This document shows, in pieces, positions 14,001 through 23,213 of a stretch of 64,000 bases of DNA. The notes under the pieces are model-generated. The model did no database searches and had not been told where the DNA came from. It was given only the letters and a program-made list of their open reading frames with translations. The DNA lies in contig NC_084763.1 in the NCBI RefSeq assembly GCF_028858725.1, positions 6,324,001 through 6,388,000 of the forward strand, in the 5' to 3' direction. This DNA comes from Colius striatus. Lineage: Eukaryota; Chordata; Aves; Coliiformes; Coliidae. Within the stretch, counting starts at the first letter, position 1, and each line of letters begins with the position of its first letter. A program made the position numbers and the translations under genes.

Positions 14001-14529
14001 TGACTCTGAGCACGTTCAGAAGAGTTTACTGAACTTTCTATGAGTAAGCTACTTTGCTGGTCAGGTAGCTCTTGTCCACTGGCAGCTAGCATATTGCTTG
14101 GCTAACTTGGATGCGAGCTCATGCCTGCTGTGAATTTGATTTGTATTCCTGGGTGATCCATTTTTAATGATGAGGAAATGCCTCTCTGATGAATGGGAAC
14201 ACTGCCTTTATGCCTACTTTTTTTTTCCCCTCCAACTTAATCACATTAAAATGAAACTTCCACTACCCTTATATTTCTTAATTAAGAGCATGTTTATATT
14301 ATACCAGATGGTGTGTGTGAGTCATTAAAGGGAAAATATTTGTCAAAAGCAAGCGTTCTGTGAGAGTTGTCTTCCTCTTAATAAGCATATGTCTCAGGTT
14401 TGTTTTGCTTTCTTTGCATTGCAGACAGGAAAAAGAGTAGGCAAGTCCTTGCACATAGCCCTTCAGAAGATTTTGGATGAAGAGGAGAGTTTGGGGACCT
14501 CCCGGCAGAAAGTTGGATTTTTGGGATGA
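1837..14529 (+). CDS. EXOSC7: EXOSC7 (RRP42), exosome complex component 7, 3' part of gene
   Basis: Five coding exons (1837-2002, 6199-6269, 10753-10876, 11807-11962, 14425-14529) join in phase to 206 codons plus stop. The product matches my recollection of the C-terminal 206 of 291 residues of vertebrate EXOSC7, so about 85 N-terminal residues (three exons) lie upstream of the window. The family is an RNase PH-fold ring subunit of the nuclear and cytoplasmic RNA exosome; in human it pairs with EXOSC6 (MTR3) and is not itself catalytic. Diagnostic stretches are ATPEFEGRGGEELGTEIANT, PREHCWVLYVDVL, LECGGNLFDAISIAVKAAL, DDPYDCIRL, GYRHVVDATLQEEACSLASL and GKGSLDPESIFEMME. All introns are GT-AG. 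No frameshift or premature stop was found. The identification is very secure; exon numbers 4-8 assume the human layout. Confidence 0.97.
2003..6198 (+). other. EXOSC7 intron 4
   Basis: A 4.2-kb AT-rich intron between two confident exons. It holds one short CR1 3' end (2233-2317). Nothing else was recognised; the small open frames inside it have no supporting splice or family evidence. Confidence 0.85.
2233..2317 (+). mobile_element. CR1 LINE 3'-end fragment
   Basis: Contains the typical CR1 3' end: acctgcttctgcagg, gttggactagatgatctcta, ggtcccttccaacccctacc, then a tgattctatgatt tail. It is 5'-truncated to about 85 bp, in + orientation. Confidence 0.93.
6199..6269 (+). CDS. EXOSC7: EXOSC7 exon 5
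   Basis: This 71-bp exon follows a ctctttag acceptor and ends before a gtaaag donor. It encodes LLECGGNLFDAISIAVKAAL followed by FNT and the first two bases of an Arg codon. It is shorter than 60 complete codons, and its identity rests on near-perfect family conservation and matching phases. Confidence 0.96.
6270..10752 (+). other. EXOSC7 intron 5
   Basis: A 4.5-kb AT-rich intron. No repeat family, RNA gene or extra exon was recognised in it. Confidence 0.85.
10753..10876 (+). CDS. EXOSC7: EXOSC7 exon 6
   Basis: The acceptor is tttctgcag and the donor gtaagc. The first base completes the split Arg codon. The exon encodes IPKVRVLEDEEGSKEIELSD and DDPYDCIRLNVDDVPCIVTL, ending at a codon boundary after SK. 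Confidence 0.96.
10877..11806 (+). other. EXOSC7 intron 6
   Basis: A 930-bp intron bounded by gtaagc and cactcag. Nothing further was recognised; overlapping small open frames on both strands look like chance. Confidence 0.85.
11807..11962 (+). CDS. EXOSC7: EXOSC7 exon 7
   Basis: The acceptor is cactcag and the donor gtaagg. The exon is exactly 52 codons, phase 0 at both ends. It encodes IGYRHVVDATLQEEACSLAS and the conserved GKGSLDPESIFEMME. Skipping it would keep frame but remove a core strand-helix segment. Confidence 0.97.
11963..14424 (+). other. EXOSC7 intron 7
   Basis: A 2.5-kb intron bounded by gtaagg and cattgcag. It contains several open frames of 60-100 codons on both strands, none with family resemblance. 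No CR1 copy was seen. Confidence 0.85.
14425..14529 (+). CDS. EXOSC7: EXOSC7 terminal coding exon 8
   Basis: The acceptor is cattgcag. The exon encodes TGKRVGKSLHIALQKILDEE and ends in QKVGFLG followed by a TGA stop at 14527-14529. The C-terminal QKVGFLG is the same as in the human protein as I recall it. Confidence 0.96.
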   Translation, partial: TGKRVGKSLHIALQKILDEEESLGTSRQKVGFLG

Positions 14530-14535
14530 GTTTTC

Positions 14536-14541
14536 ATTAAA
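14536..14541 (+). terminator. EXOSC7 polyadenylation signal (ATTAAA)
   Basis: An ATTAAA hexamer begins seven bases after the EXOSC7 stop codon. A GT-rich stretch (ttgattgtgtg, then ctttgtgtat) follows within 20-55 bases, as expected for a cleavage site near 14555-14565. This would give a very short 3' UTR. Confidence 0.65.
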
Positions 14542-15927
14542 CGTTCCAACCTGTTTTTAATTGATTGTGTGATCTCATCACTTTGTGTATAGAAAAAGGG
14601 TGTGTTTTTGTCCCAATACCTTTATGCTTCTGTCTAAGAGGCTTCCCAAATGCTGCTAAGCATAAGCAAAGCTGAAGTTAAATGCAAGTAAGTGTTACAG
14701 TTATGCATACAAGTTATACAGTTAAATGCAAACTTGAGCTGTCCATGCAGGGAACTGCCAGCACCAGCAGTAATTGTCTTGGGTATCTTTTCAAGAATGA
14801 CTGCTGTGAGTTGTACTTAATTCTGTTTACATGTGTTCCACTGCTGCAGACTGGCTGCTGTGGTCTGGACCATATATATGGCCACACCACAAGCCAGGTT
14901 TTGAGCCTCTTGTAATTTTGGTTTTGTTCCCTGGCCAGATGAGAACAAGCACTTGGTGGAAATCTTCCTTCAAATTACCTTAGTTTCCCTTGAATGAAAT
15001 GTGGTTAGAGTTTACTATAAATAAAACATGGTCCCAAGTTTCCAATTCTTGTTTTAAAGCAGGATTTCTTTGCTCACCAGAGCTCTGCCTATCCCTTTTG
15101 CCAACAGGTACAAGGATAACCTAGCCAAAACCTCTCATGGTGGCTAAGGAGGAGGGGCATGACTAAGGTGGAAGGGAAAATAAGTTAATCCAGCTGCAAA
15201 AACATAGTGGCTGTCAATAATGATCCTTTACAGGGAAAGACAGAAGGTGACAGGTAAGATATGCAGTCAAGTTATATCACCAAGTCTTTAAAGTAATGGA
15301 TTCTCTCCCTACATCAGTTGAGTGACCCAGCAAAGAGAAAGAGCTGTTTACGTAGCAGGATAGAAAGAGAAAACAGATGGAAGAAGTCAAAGGGAAAAGC
15401 TGTTTTTTCAAGAAGCTGATATTGCAGCTGCAAGTGTTAGAAGGGTTGTTTTGAACAAACATTGTGGCAGAAGTGACTGCAGTCGTATTCTGAATTTCTT
15501 GTTTTAGTTTCCTGATATCAGACTGAGAACATTCTCTCGACTGGAATGTGGCTGGTGGGGAAAAGGGAAAGGTTTTTACTGAAGGAAAGCTGTGGATATA
15601 GGATGGTTCAAACTAAGAATCATGATCACATTAAAATACACAGTGTACCTAAGGTCCCTAAATCTCTTCAGCCCTTTTCCTCGAGCACTCTCACGTGATT
15701 ATTCAGGGTGAGTGCAATAATACTGTATTTTTCAGATACCTGTAGCCACAGCTGTAATGAGCATGCAGGTTAAAAAAAGACATGAGGAAAAAATGAATTA
15801 CCTCACAGGATTTGCCCAAGATGTCGATTTTGAAGATGTGGGGTTTTTTCAGTACCTTAAGTAATGAAAAAGTAATGGGTTAGGTGGGTTATGATAGTGC
15901 TATGTAGCAATATGGGCAAGAAGTGAC

Positions 15928-16052
15928 AATGATTACTTATATATATCTCCAGTAGATTCTCCAGTGATTATATATCTCACCTTTAATCACTCCTGTAGGT
16001 TCTCCAATGATTATATATATTACCTCTAATCACTCCAGTATTCTATGTGAGG
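15928..16052. repeat. Degenerate AT-rich tandem repeat, about three units
   Basis: Roughly 45-bp units can be aligned by eye. Each carries a variant of aatgattatatat, then a tctcacctttaatcactcc-like segment, then agtaggttctcc. Units two and three are the closest pair (tttaatcactcctgtaggt against tctaatcactccagtattc). Confidence 0.65.
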
Positions 16053-17805
16053 CAAAGACTAACGTGACACCAGGTTTCCAGTAGCTGTGATCCATTCCTT
16101 GCCACTCAAAGCTACTTGTAAGAGTATAGAAAGAAAGAAAACTGAAGGAAGAAAGAATATTTACAGTACTTTGGGCTTACCACAGTCAGTTTTTGTTTGG
16201 TCACATATTGATGAATGGTTCAGAAAAGGGTTAATCTAAGTGAGGATTGCAAGCCTTTACACCACAGCCATTCTCTGAAGAGCTGTTGCCTGTTTTGTTA
16301 CAGATTTGTGGTTGGATACCAAAAGGCTGCTCAGAGTGACTTCCAGGGTGAATTTTGTAACATGATATTAATAGTGTATTTGTATATATAGCCTTCCAGC
16401 TGAAGGATCTCCAAGCGTTTTGCAAGTTACATCATTGAAGATGCTTCTTGTCCTCTCTCCATTTTCAGCTTATGGAAATTGGGGCTGGGGGAGGGAGAAA
16501 CCTCACTGTGTTTCAAGCATGTTAATCTGTGGAGGTGAGCTTATGTGCATTCCCTCTCCACTTGTTACTAAGGATGCCAAATATCTAGACCATCTGAGAC
16601 CTAGGCCATGTGCTCAAGATACCTAAAAAGCAAACTCTTGGTACCTCAGTGTCTGTATCTGTGCTGCCAGCACAGGGAAACCTGTGGAGCAGCTGTGCCT
16701 ACAGAAGCAGCTACCTCAGTCTCAGTATACTGCGTGCTAGGCACTTCCTGAGAGCATCACTGTAAATTAACATGGTCCAAGTATCTGCAGTGCCTCCTCT
16801 AACCCTGCATGTCCTCTCCCAGGTCTTCCATAGCTCTGTAAGTAGGCACAGAATTAATTGGGGGATCTTCAAGGGCTCTTGTTCCTTCCACACTCACCAG
16901 CTCCCATCTGTTGGTATGAAAAAGCAGCAGGGTGGAGTGTGACCCCAGTTCAGACTGGGGCTGCTTCTGCCCATGAGAGATGAATAATGAGCCCAGCCAA
17001 AAGTATTACATAGCTGCTCATTCGTCTCAGCTGTCCCTGGAGGTTTGCTGCTACCAGCTCATGTCCCAGATGGATAAACAAAGCTCTGACAGGGGTAAAA
17101 GGGCCTGCAGCTCTGCCAGCTGCCAAGAAATATCCCAGACTCTGGTTCTCAGGCATGCTAAGGGCTATGCTGCCCATTCCTATTTTCTTATCTGTCTTTA
17201 ACCCCCTCCCTTCCATCCCAAACTAAAATAGCAGGCAGATTTTTAATAGAGGCTTCAACTGAGACTGCTCCTGTTCCCATCTGGGCTGGTGGAAAGTTCC
17301 ATGTGTTGCTGTGCAGATACTGCCACGTTTTCATTGACTCAAGTCCAGTAGAGCTAAGAGGAAACATCTGTGCAGTGGGCTAGCTCTCTGTTTGTCCCAG
17401 AAATTAATTGCTTCTGCTGGGAGTGTCGAGAGGCTGAAAGCTGTGTTCTGGAGGTGAGGAGTCTAGCAGCTCTTGCTTGCCTTCTGCTTGGGTCATCTAC
17501 AAAGCACTCAGCTCCAAATTTGCCTTTTTCTCCCACACACACACTTTTTTCTTCCCTGCCCCATGTATCCCAGGGTAAAAGTCTGACAGGGACAGTTTCC
17601 TGAAGCAGGAGAGGCCTGAGGCTGTGTGTCGATGGACCTGGCTGGTTTGCTTCTCCTCTTCCTCCAGTTCTGTGTTTACCCTCAGGGTGATGCACAGCAG
17701 GTTTACCACACCCAGGAACCCCATCAGCCAACGTTTTGGGGAGGACATGGGAGGTTGTTCTGCCCTGGGGGGGAAGGGGGATGCAGAGGGGAGGAGAGGG
17801 GCTGT

Positions 17806-17893
17806 CACAGGATCATTATGGTTAGAAAAGGTCATTTAAGATTATCAAGGCCAAGCACTAACCTCACAGTGCCAGGCCCATCACTGAACTAAA
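17806..17893 (-). mobile_element. Old CR1 LINE 3'-end fragment
   Basis: Resembles the complement of a CR1 3' end: aggatcattatggttagaaa, aggtcatttaagattatcaa, then aagcactaacctcacagtgc. It is more diverged than the other copies, and the subfamily differs from the gttggactagatgatctct type. Confidence 0.6.
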
Positions 17894-20800
17894 CCACACA
17901 GAGTCAGGTTTTGTGAAAACTTGCTTCAGCACAACCAGTTGTGAAGTGAGCCAGAGCTTGCTCACGGCTCTCTTGAGACTGGAGTGTGCAAGTCTCTCTT
18001 CGAGGGACTCAGCAACCCGATACAGAGCTTCTGTGTTGTCTGTGTGAATGGGAATTAACTGGGGTTTGCTGCTTTCTGCTAGGACAGCCTCCAGCTTTTC
18101 TTTTGATCTTCAGGAGGTGCTGCTGTCCCACTCAGCAGTGGGATGCTCTCCAGCCCTGCTGTGACATTGGTTTACTTTGCCACTGAGAAGTGACAGTGTG
18201 CCTGGTGAGATCCAAACACTCGTCCTTCCCCCAGAGCCTTGTTTCCTCCTTTAAAGTGTTGGAGGAAAGTGCAAGGGCACATCTGCAACTGGGACTGAGG
18301 CCATTTGAGCTCCCTGCTCCTCATCTCCTCGTACACTCCTGCCTTTTGCACTCCCTGCCTGGGTGAGGCAGCTCTGTGAACAGCTCTGCTGCTGCCCTGT
18401 TCTCCAGATTCAGGTAAGAGCAAGAGCATGAGCACACCTGAGTTTCCACGCCGCACTGTTTGTAGATGAGATTTGTCTCATCTTGTCTCATTTGCTTTAG
18501 ACTGAAAAGGTCACAGTTACTCCATCCCCTTTGCTAATACCTTTGGAGGGGGAAAAGGAAGTGAAGTCTCAGCTGCTTTCTGACACGAGGAGGCCCTCAA
18601 CCATGCAGCTGCTGTGGTGGGGACCACAGCCAAACCAGCTGTGCTCAGAGCTTGGAGATACTCTGAGGCACCAGCCTGCAGGCCTCCCCCTCCACAGCAG
18701 CTCTCACTACATGTTCTCACAGTAAGATTTGATATTTCCAGGCTCAGAAACCAAGGGGTTGAAAAGTCATGATTTAAGTCCTATCTTTCTTCTTTTCCCC
18801 CAGAGAGAGAGCAGCTTTCATCTGATGAGGCTTTTCAAAGGCATGGATTGCTTACTTTCCCACTGACTGGGAACACAGTTCAAATAACTAAGGAATTCAT
18901 GAGGTTGACATTGAAACTCTCTCACAGTCCCCAGTTCAGCGGCAACAGCCATGTGAAAGCAAACCAGTTGCTCAAAGGGGAGAACGTTATGCCTACTGCT
19001 GTCTGCTTGCCAATCCCAAAACACTGACTTTCATTTCAACAGTGACTTCACCAGAGCTGATGCCGAGACAGGCAGCTTCCTGTGGCCTGCTCAGCAAACC
19101 TCCAGAGTTTAGGTGTTAGAATTGGACACTTGACTGCAGTTTTGTTTTGGGTGGTTGGACTTTGGGACATGGATGACGGGCAGAACAGCAAATCAGTGAA
19201 GTCAGCCAGATTTATCCCTAGCCCACAGGAGCTGTGTGCTCCAAAGGGAATGGAGAATGAGTCCCTTGGTGCAAGATCCTTTTAGAGAGAGGGTTTTGAG
19301 CAGCTGATAGCAATTGTTCTCTTAAGTTCTCCACATTTAGGTCCAGTTTAAGGCCTGAGGATCTCCTTTAGTGCAGATCCTTCTGTGCTGTGACCTTTGG
19401 TGAATGTGGGGTAGGGATGTGAGCCGAGCTCGCCATGGGATGTGATAGGAAGGCTCTCTCCTTAGGCTCAGAGCCAGCTTCCTAAAGTTGGTGCTGGGGA
19501 TAATGTTTTGGCAAAGTGCTGACTCCTTGGTTTTTCCCCATCATTGTCTTTCTGAAAACCGCCCTTTCCTCTGAACTATTATCACATTTCTTCTCCATTG
19601 GTCTCAAAAACAATGACCCCTAGATCTGGCTCTTTCCATGTTAACCTGTTCTGGTGTTGTTTGTGCTGGTGGAAATCAGTGCCAGCACAAGTTTGGGCAG
19701 CAGCTGATTAGTATCAAGGGCTTTCTTCTGTGAGCCCCACTTCCTTACAGCGAGGTTTTTTTACTGTCCACCGCTGTTTCTCTCCCATTTGAGGTTACTG
19801 TGGTGCAGCTGTGGTACAGATCCTCCCCCTGCAAAACGGGTTTGGGGAAGGCAGTAGAGATAGGAAACTCAGTGTGCTGACCCAGGCATAGCTAAAGCCA
19901 CTGACCTGCATGGCCCCACACGTAAAGATGCTTTTGGGTCTCCCCTTATGCTGTCAACGCTGGTGGGGGAGGCAGGAGCCTTCCCAGAGGAGGGGGTCTG
20001 CAGGCACACAGCAGGCCTTAGCCAGCACTGTGGTGGCCTGCCTCTGGGCTGGTAACTTAGCTTCGAAAAGCCAGGCCTGGTAATTGCTGGTCTTGATAAA
20101 TAACCGTGTGAATGCTGTTACTTAGTCCACCCTTCCACTTTCCAGCCATTGTGCAGCGGCGTTGCCTCGCTTCTTGGCTCGGCACTACCTGCTGGTTTCT
20201 TAGGAGCAGAGTCAAAATAGCCTCTGATCTTGCTGCCCATTTCCTTGCCTCGCTGGGCAGGAAATCACAGGTCTGCATCGTTGCCAGGAGCATCCAGCTT
20301 CCTTTCGTGGGCTTATTCCAGCCACTGTTTTGCTAAAGCAGCCGACTTACCGGCTTTCCCAAAGCCACATAAACTTTTCTGACTGCTTCCCTGGGGCCCT
20401 GGGACAGTTTCCATAAGCACAGGATCTTCTGGCCTCTCTTTCTTTAATCTCTAACCAGTTTTCTTACAGCTGACAGGAGCTACTCTCTGCCTTACCAGGA
20501 GACCGGGCTTGAAACCAGGGGGTAAAGTGCATTCACTGGAAAGTAAAATCCATAATTGAGAGACTTAAGAAATCATGGACAAAACCCTGCTTTCTTGGCA
20601 TAATTACAGTCTCTCTACTTCTCATGAACCCCTCCATGAATTAGCTGTTGCTTTCTTTCCCCTGGTGCCTGCTCTCTTTCTTTCTGATGGGTTATATGGG
20701 CCAAAAGAGCCTCCCAGCTGTTTGTCCTCAGCTCTGAAGGTTGCTGCTTCTCTTCCAGCTCCAAAACCTTCCCACCTCTCCCTTACTTAAGAAGTGCGAA

Positions 20801-21793
20801 TCATTTGCATCTCAAAGGCATCTGCCCAAAGAGCCAACTTACAAGGGATCACTGGAAACCACGTTATTTAACTGGAACTGCAGCCTCAGGCTTCAGCAGC
20901 AGCCCAAGCAGATAGGATGGGTATGGGGGAGGGCTCTCCAGCTTTTAGGTGTCCATTCCCTGCAGCATCCCCATTCTGGACCTATTGAAGCGAGATCTCA
21001 GCTTGCTCCTGTCCAGTGGGTTTGCAGCGGTTTGTGAGGTTTTATAACATGAAGGTTTCCTTATTTTTTTGGTCAGAATTGGAGCAAAGCCCCCTGTGAA
21101 TAGGTGTTACAGCCAGAGAAAGTTTTTTGAGTCTATTTCTTTTCATTTGTTCTCTTTTTCAGGAAAAAATGATGGTGGCATCCAGCACAGGATACATGTC
21201 AGGCTTTTTTCCCCCCATTGTGGCAGGACATGAATCAAAGCAGAGGCAGGCGAGCAAGTCTGGGGCCAAGGAAAACTGGGAGGTGCTGAGTTACCAAAAG
21301 TACTTTGGATGGGTAAATGGTATTCAAGTGTCAAGAGAAGGGAACACATATGTGTGTGTAGGTGTCTGGCATCTCTTGGACTCCATCTCTTTTTTTTGGG
21401 ATAGTCCAGGCAGGAGAACGATAAATCCCCAAAATACATATTCTCTGGCTGAAAGCTGAGTTGAGGCCGGGTGTGTTTGGTTAAGGGGAGTGAAAATCAA
21501 ACCCATTCCTCCTTGGCTTCAAAAGCTTGGACTGCAAGGGAGCTCTGTTCAGGTAGGATAGAAGGGCAGCGTTTTCCTTACTCAGCACAAGTGCGAGGCA
21601 GGGTAACATGGCTGTGGCCAAACTAAATCAACTCAACGGGCAGCTCTTTTTCCAGCCACACCTTTGTTTATCTCAGACCTTTTCTGTTTCAACTATTCCT
21701 GTGGTTCACATTGTGCTGGGTGGCACCTTGCCTTAATTTTTCAGAGATTTAAGGTTAATGGCCAGTGTCCTTAGCACATTGTTCTCTAAAATG

Positions 21794-22116
21794 CCTCTCT
21801 CTTTCTCTCCCTTCTTTCTCCCTTCTTTCTCCCTTCTTTCTCCCTTCTTTCTCCCTTCTTTCTCCCTTCTTTCTCCCTTCTTTCTCCCTTCTTTCTCCCT
21901 TCTTTCTCCCTTCTTTCTCCCTTCTTCCTCCCTTCTTCCTCCCTTCTTCCTCCCTTCTTCCTCCCTTCTTCCTCCTCCCTCCCTCCCTTCCTCTCTCTTT
22001 CTCTCTTTCTCTCTTTCTCTCTTTCTCTCTTTCTCTCTTTCTCTCTTTCTCTCTTTCTCTCTTTCTCTCTTTCTCTCTTTCTCTCTTTCTCTCTTTCTCT
22101 CTTCCTCTCTTTCCCT
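21794..22116. repeat. 323-bp polypyrimidine compound satellite
   Basis: Only C and T on the + strand for about 323 bases. Three blocks are visible: ten perfect copies of the 11-mer CTTCTTTCTCC (21811-21920), five perfect copies of the variant CTTCTTCCTCC (21921-21975), then thirteen perfect copies of the 8-mer CTCTCTTT (21993-22096), with imperfect edges. Long open frames across it on both strands come from the repeat and are not genes. Confidence 0.97.
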
Positions 22117-22859
22117 ACATGAATTTCTTCCACTTGCTCAGGTATTTCTTGTTCCTCCTCCAGGAAAGGCTCGTGCTGCAGCTGCTGAACAATGGCAGCA
22201 CCCAAAGAAATCAGGCAGTGGGCCTGTAGGGGATTCCCAAAAAACATCCAAACCTTTCACTTTGGAAGCTGCCCTCAAAGTGTGGCTAAGGGTGAACAAG
22301 AAAGCGCTGCCAGGGCAGAGGAGGATGGCTGTGCCCAGAGCAGGCAGTGCTGCCCGGCACCAGCCTCCCATCCTCACAGGGCCAAGGGCCACCCTCCTGA
22401 GGGGACTCCATGCAGAGCTGGGAAGGGGTGGCCGTGCTTCTCTCATGGAGATGTGATGACAGCGGGACAACCCCACCAAAGCCACGTTGGGACTGTTTTT
22501 TGAGGTGCAAGGGCTACTCTAGAAACAAAGGGTCTGTACTTGGCTGCACTGAAGCTGGTGAGGGGGTCACTGCAGCCCATTGCAGTGGAGATAAACCAGA
22601 AATCTATGCAGGGCCTTGTGTCCCTCATCCCTCGGCCTTTTGCTGGTCACAGCAGCCCTCCAGACAGGCCTCCTGAGGGGCCACCGGCCCAGGCGGGTGG
22701 TGGCAACACCGTGAGGGGTAAAGCGGCGCCATTTTGCCCCTTCACCTGGCTGCCAGCGCCAGCGCGTGCGATCAAGCTCCTGCTGAAAAAGCCATAGGAA
22801 ATCGTTCCAGCTACACTGACAGCCTTTCCTTATGTTTAGCTTAGCAGACTTTCAGCACA
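22117..22859. other. GC-rich distal 5' flank of CLEC3B
   Basis: GC-rich sequence with scattered CpG, between the polypyrimidine satellite and the CLEC3B promoter region. Several 60-115 codon open frames overlap on both strands without family resemblance. A YY1-like motif lies at 22725-22735. No gene is called. Confidence 0.6.
22725..22735 (-). promoter_or_regulatory. YY1-like site
   Basis: GGCGCCATTTT on the + strand fits the complement of the YY1 consensus AANATGGCGSC at every position. It is about 370 bp upstream of the CLEC3B start codon. YY1 sites are often near start sites; whether a transcript starts here is not known. Confidence 0.4.
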
Positions 22860-23107
22860 TTCACTCCCTTTTCTGTTCCTTTTTTTTTTCCCTTAAGACA
22901 AAAACAAGCAGAGTGCAAAAGAGCCGCAAACCCGCTGGGATGTTCTGAGCCTTGGCCCAGGCTGAGGGGAGGCTGCCTCTGGCCGGGGCTCAGCGGGCGG
23001 CTCTCTGGGACAGCCATTTCGGCTCCGGGGCGGTGTGAGGCCGTCTGTGTGTGGCTGAGGGCAGAGCAGAGCCTCTCCACCTCCGCTCCGTGCCCGGCGG
23101 CAGCGGC
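22860..23107 (+). promoter_or_regulatory. CLEC3B proximal promoter and 5' UTR region
   Basis: A CpG-enriched stretch directly upstream of the CLEC3B start codon. It contains a GGGGCGG GC-box at 23027-23033 and other CG-rich patches such as cagcgggcgg and cccggcggcagcggc. No clear TATA box was seen, and the transcription start cannot be fixed from sequence. Confidence 0.5.
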
Positions 23108-23213
23108 ATGGCGCTCCGGGGAGCCTGCCTGCTCCTCTGTCTCCTGTCCCTCGCACACATCTCCAGCCAGCAAAACGCCAAAGCCCGGACAAAACCAGCG
23201 GCTTCCAAGAAAG
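23108..23213 (+). CDS. CLEC3B: CLEC3B exon 1 (signal peptide and basic N-terminus)
   Basis: Codes for [20 protein letters not shown] then [15 protein letters not shown] and the first base of an Asp codon. The donor is gtaaga at 23214. This N-terminal part is much less conserved than exons 2-3, as is known for tetranectin, so support comes from signal peptide character, CpG-rich context and matching phase. Confidence 0.92.

Larger units (their letters stand above)
14560..21793. other. EXOSC7-CLEC3B intergenic region
   Basis: About 7.2 kb with no gene recognised. The base composition shifts from AT-rich to moderately GC-rich near 16.5-17.5 kb. It contains a degenerate AT-rich tandem repeat (15928-16052) and one old CR1 fragment (17806-17893). 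Open frames of 60-125 codons between 17.3 and 21.5 kb overlap each other on both strands and have no recognisable domain. Confidence 0.7.

Noticed and set aside
17354-17835. 125- and 112-codon - strand frames upstream of CLEC3B
   Set aside because: They overlap each other and two + frames, with low-complexity content and no recognisable domain.
21758-22456. 232-codon + frame, with 153-154-codon frames on both strands, across the polypyrimidine tract
   Set aside because: The frames are open only because the satellite has no stop codons (Ser/Leu/Phe/Pro on +, Arg/Glu/Lys on -). There is no conserved domain or splice context.
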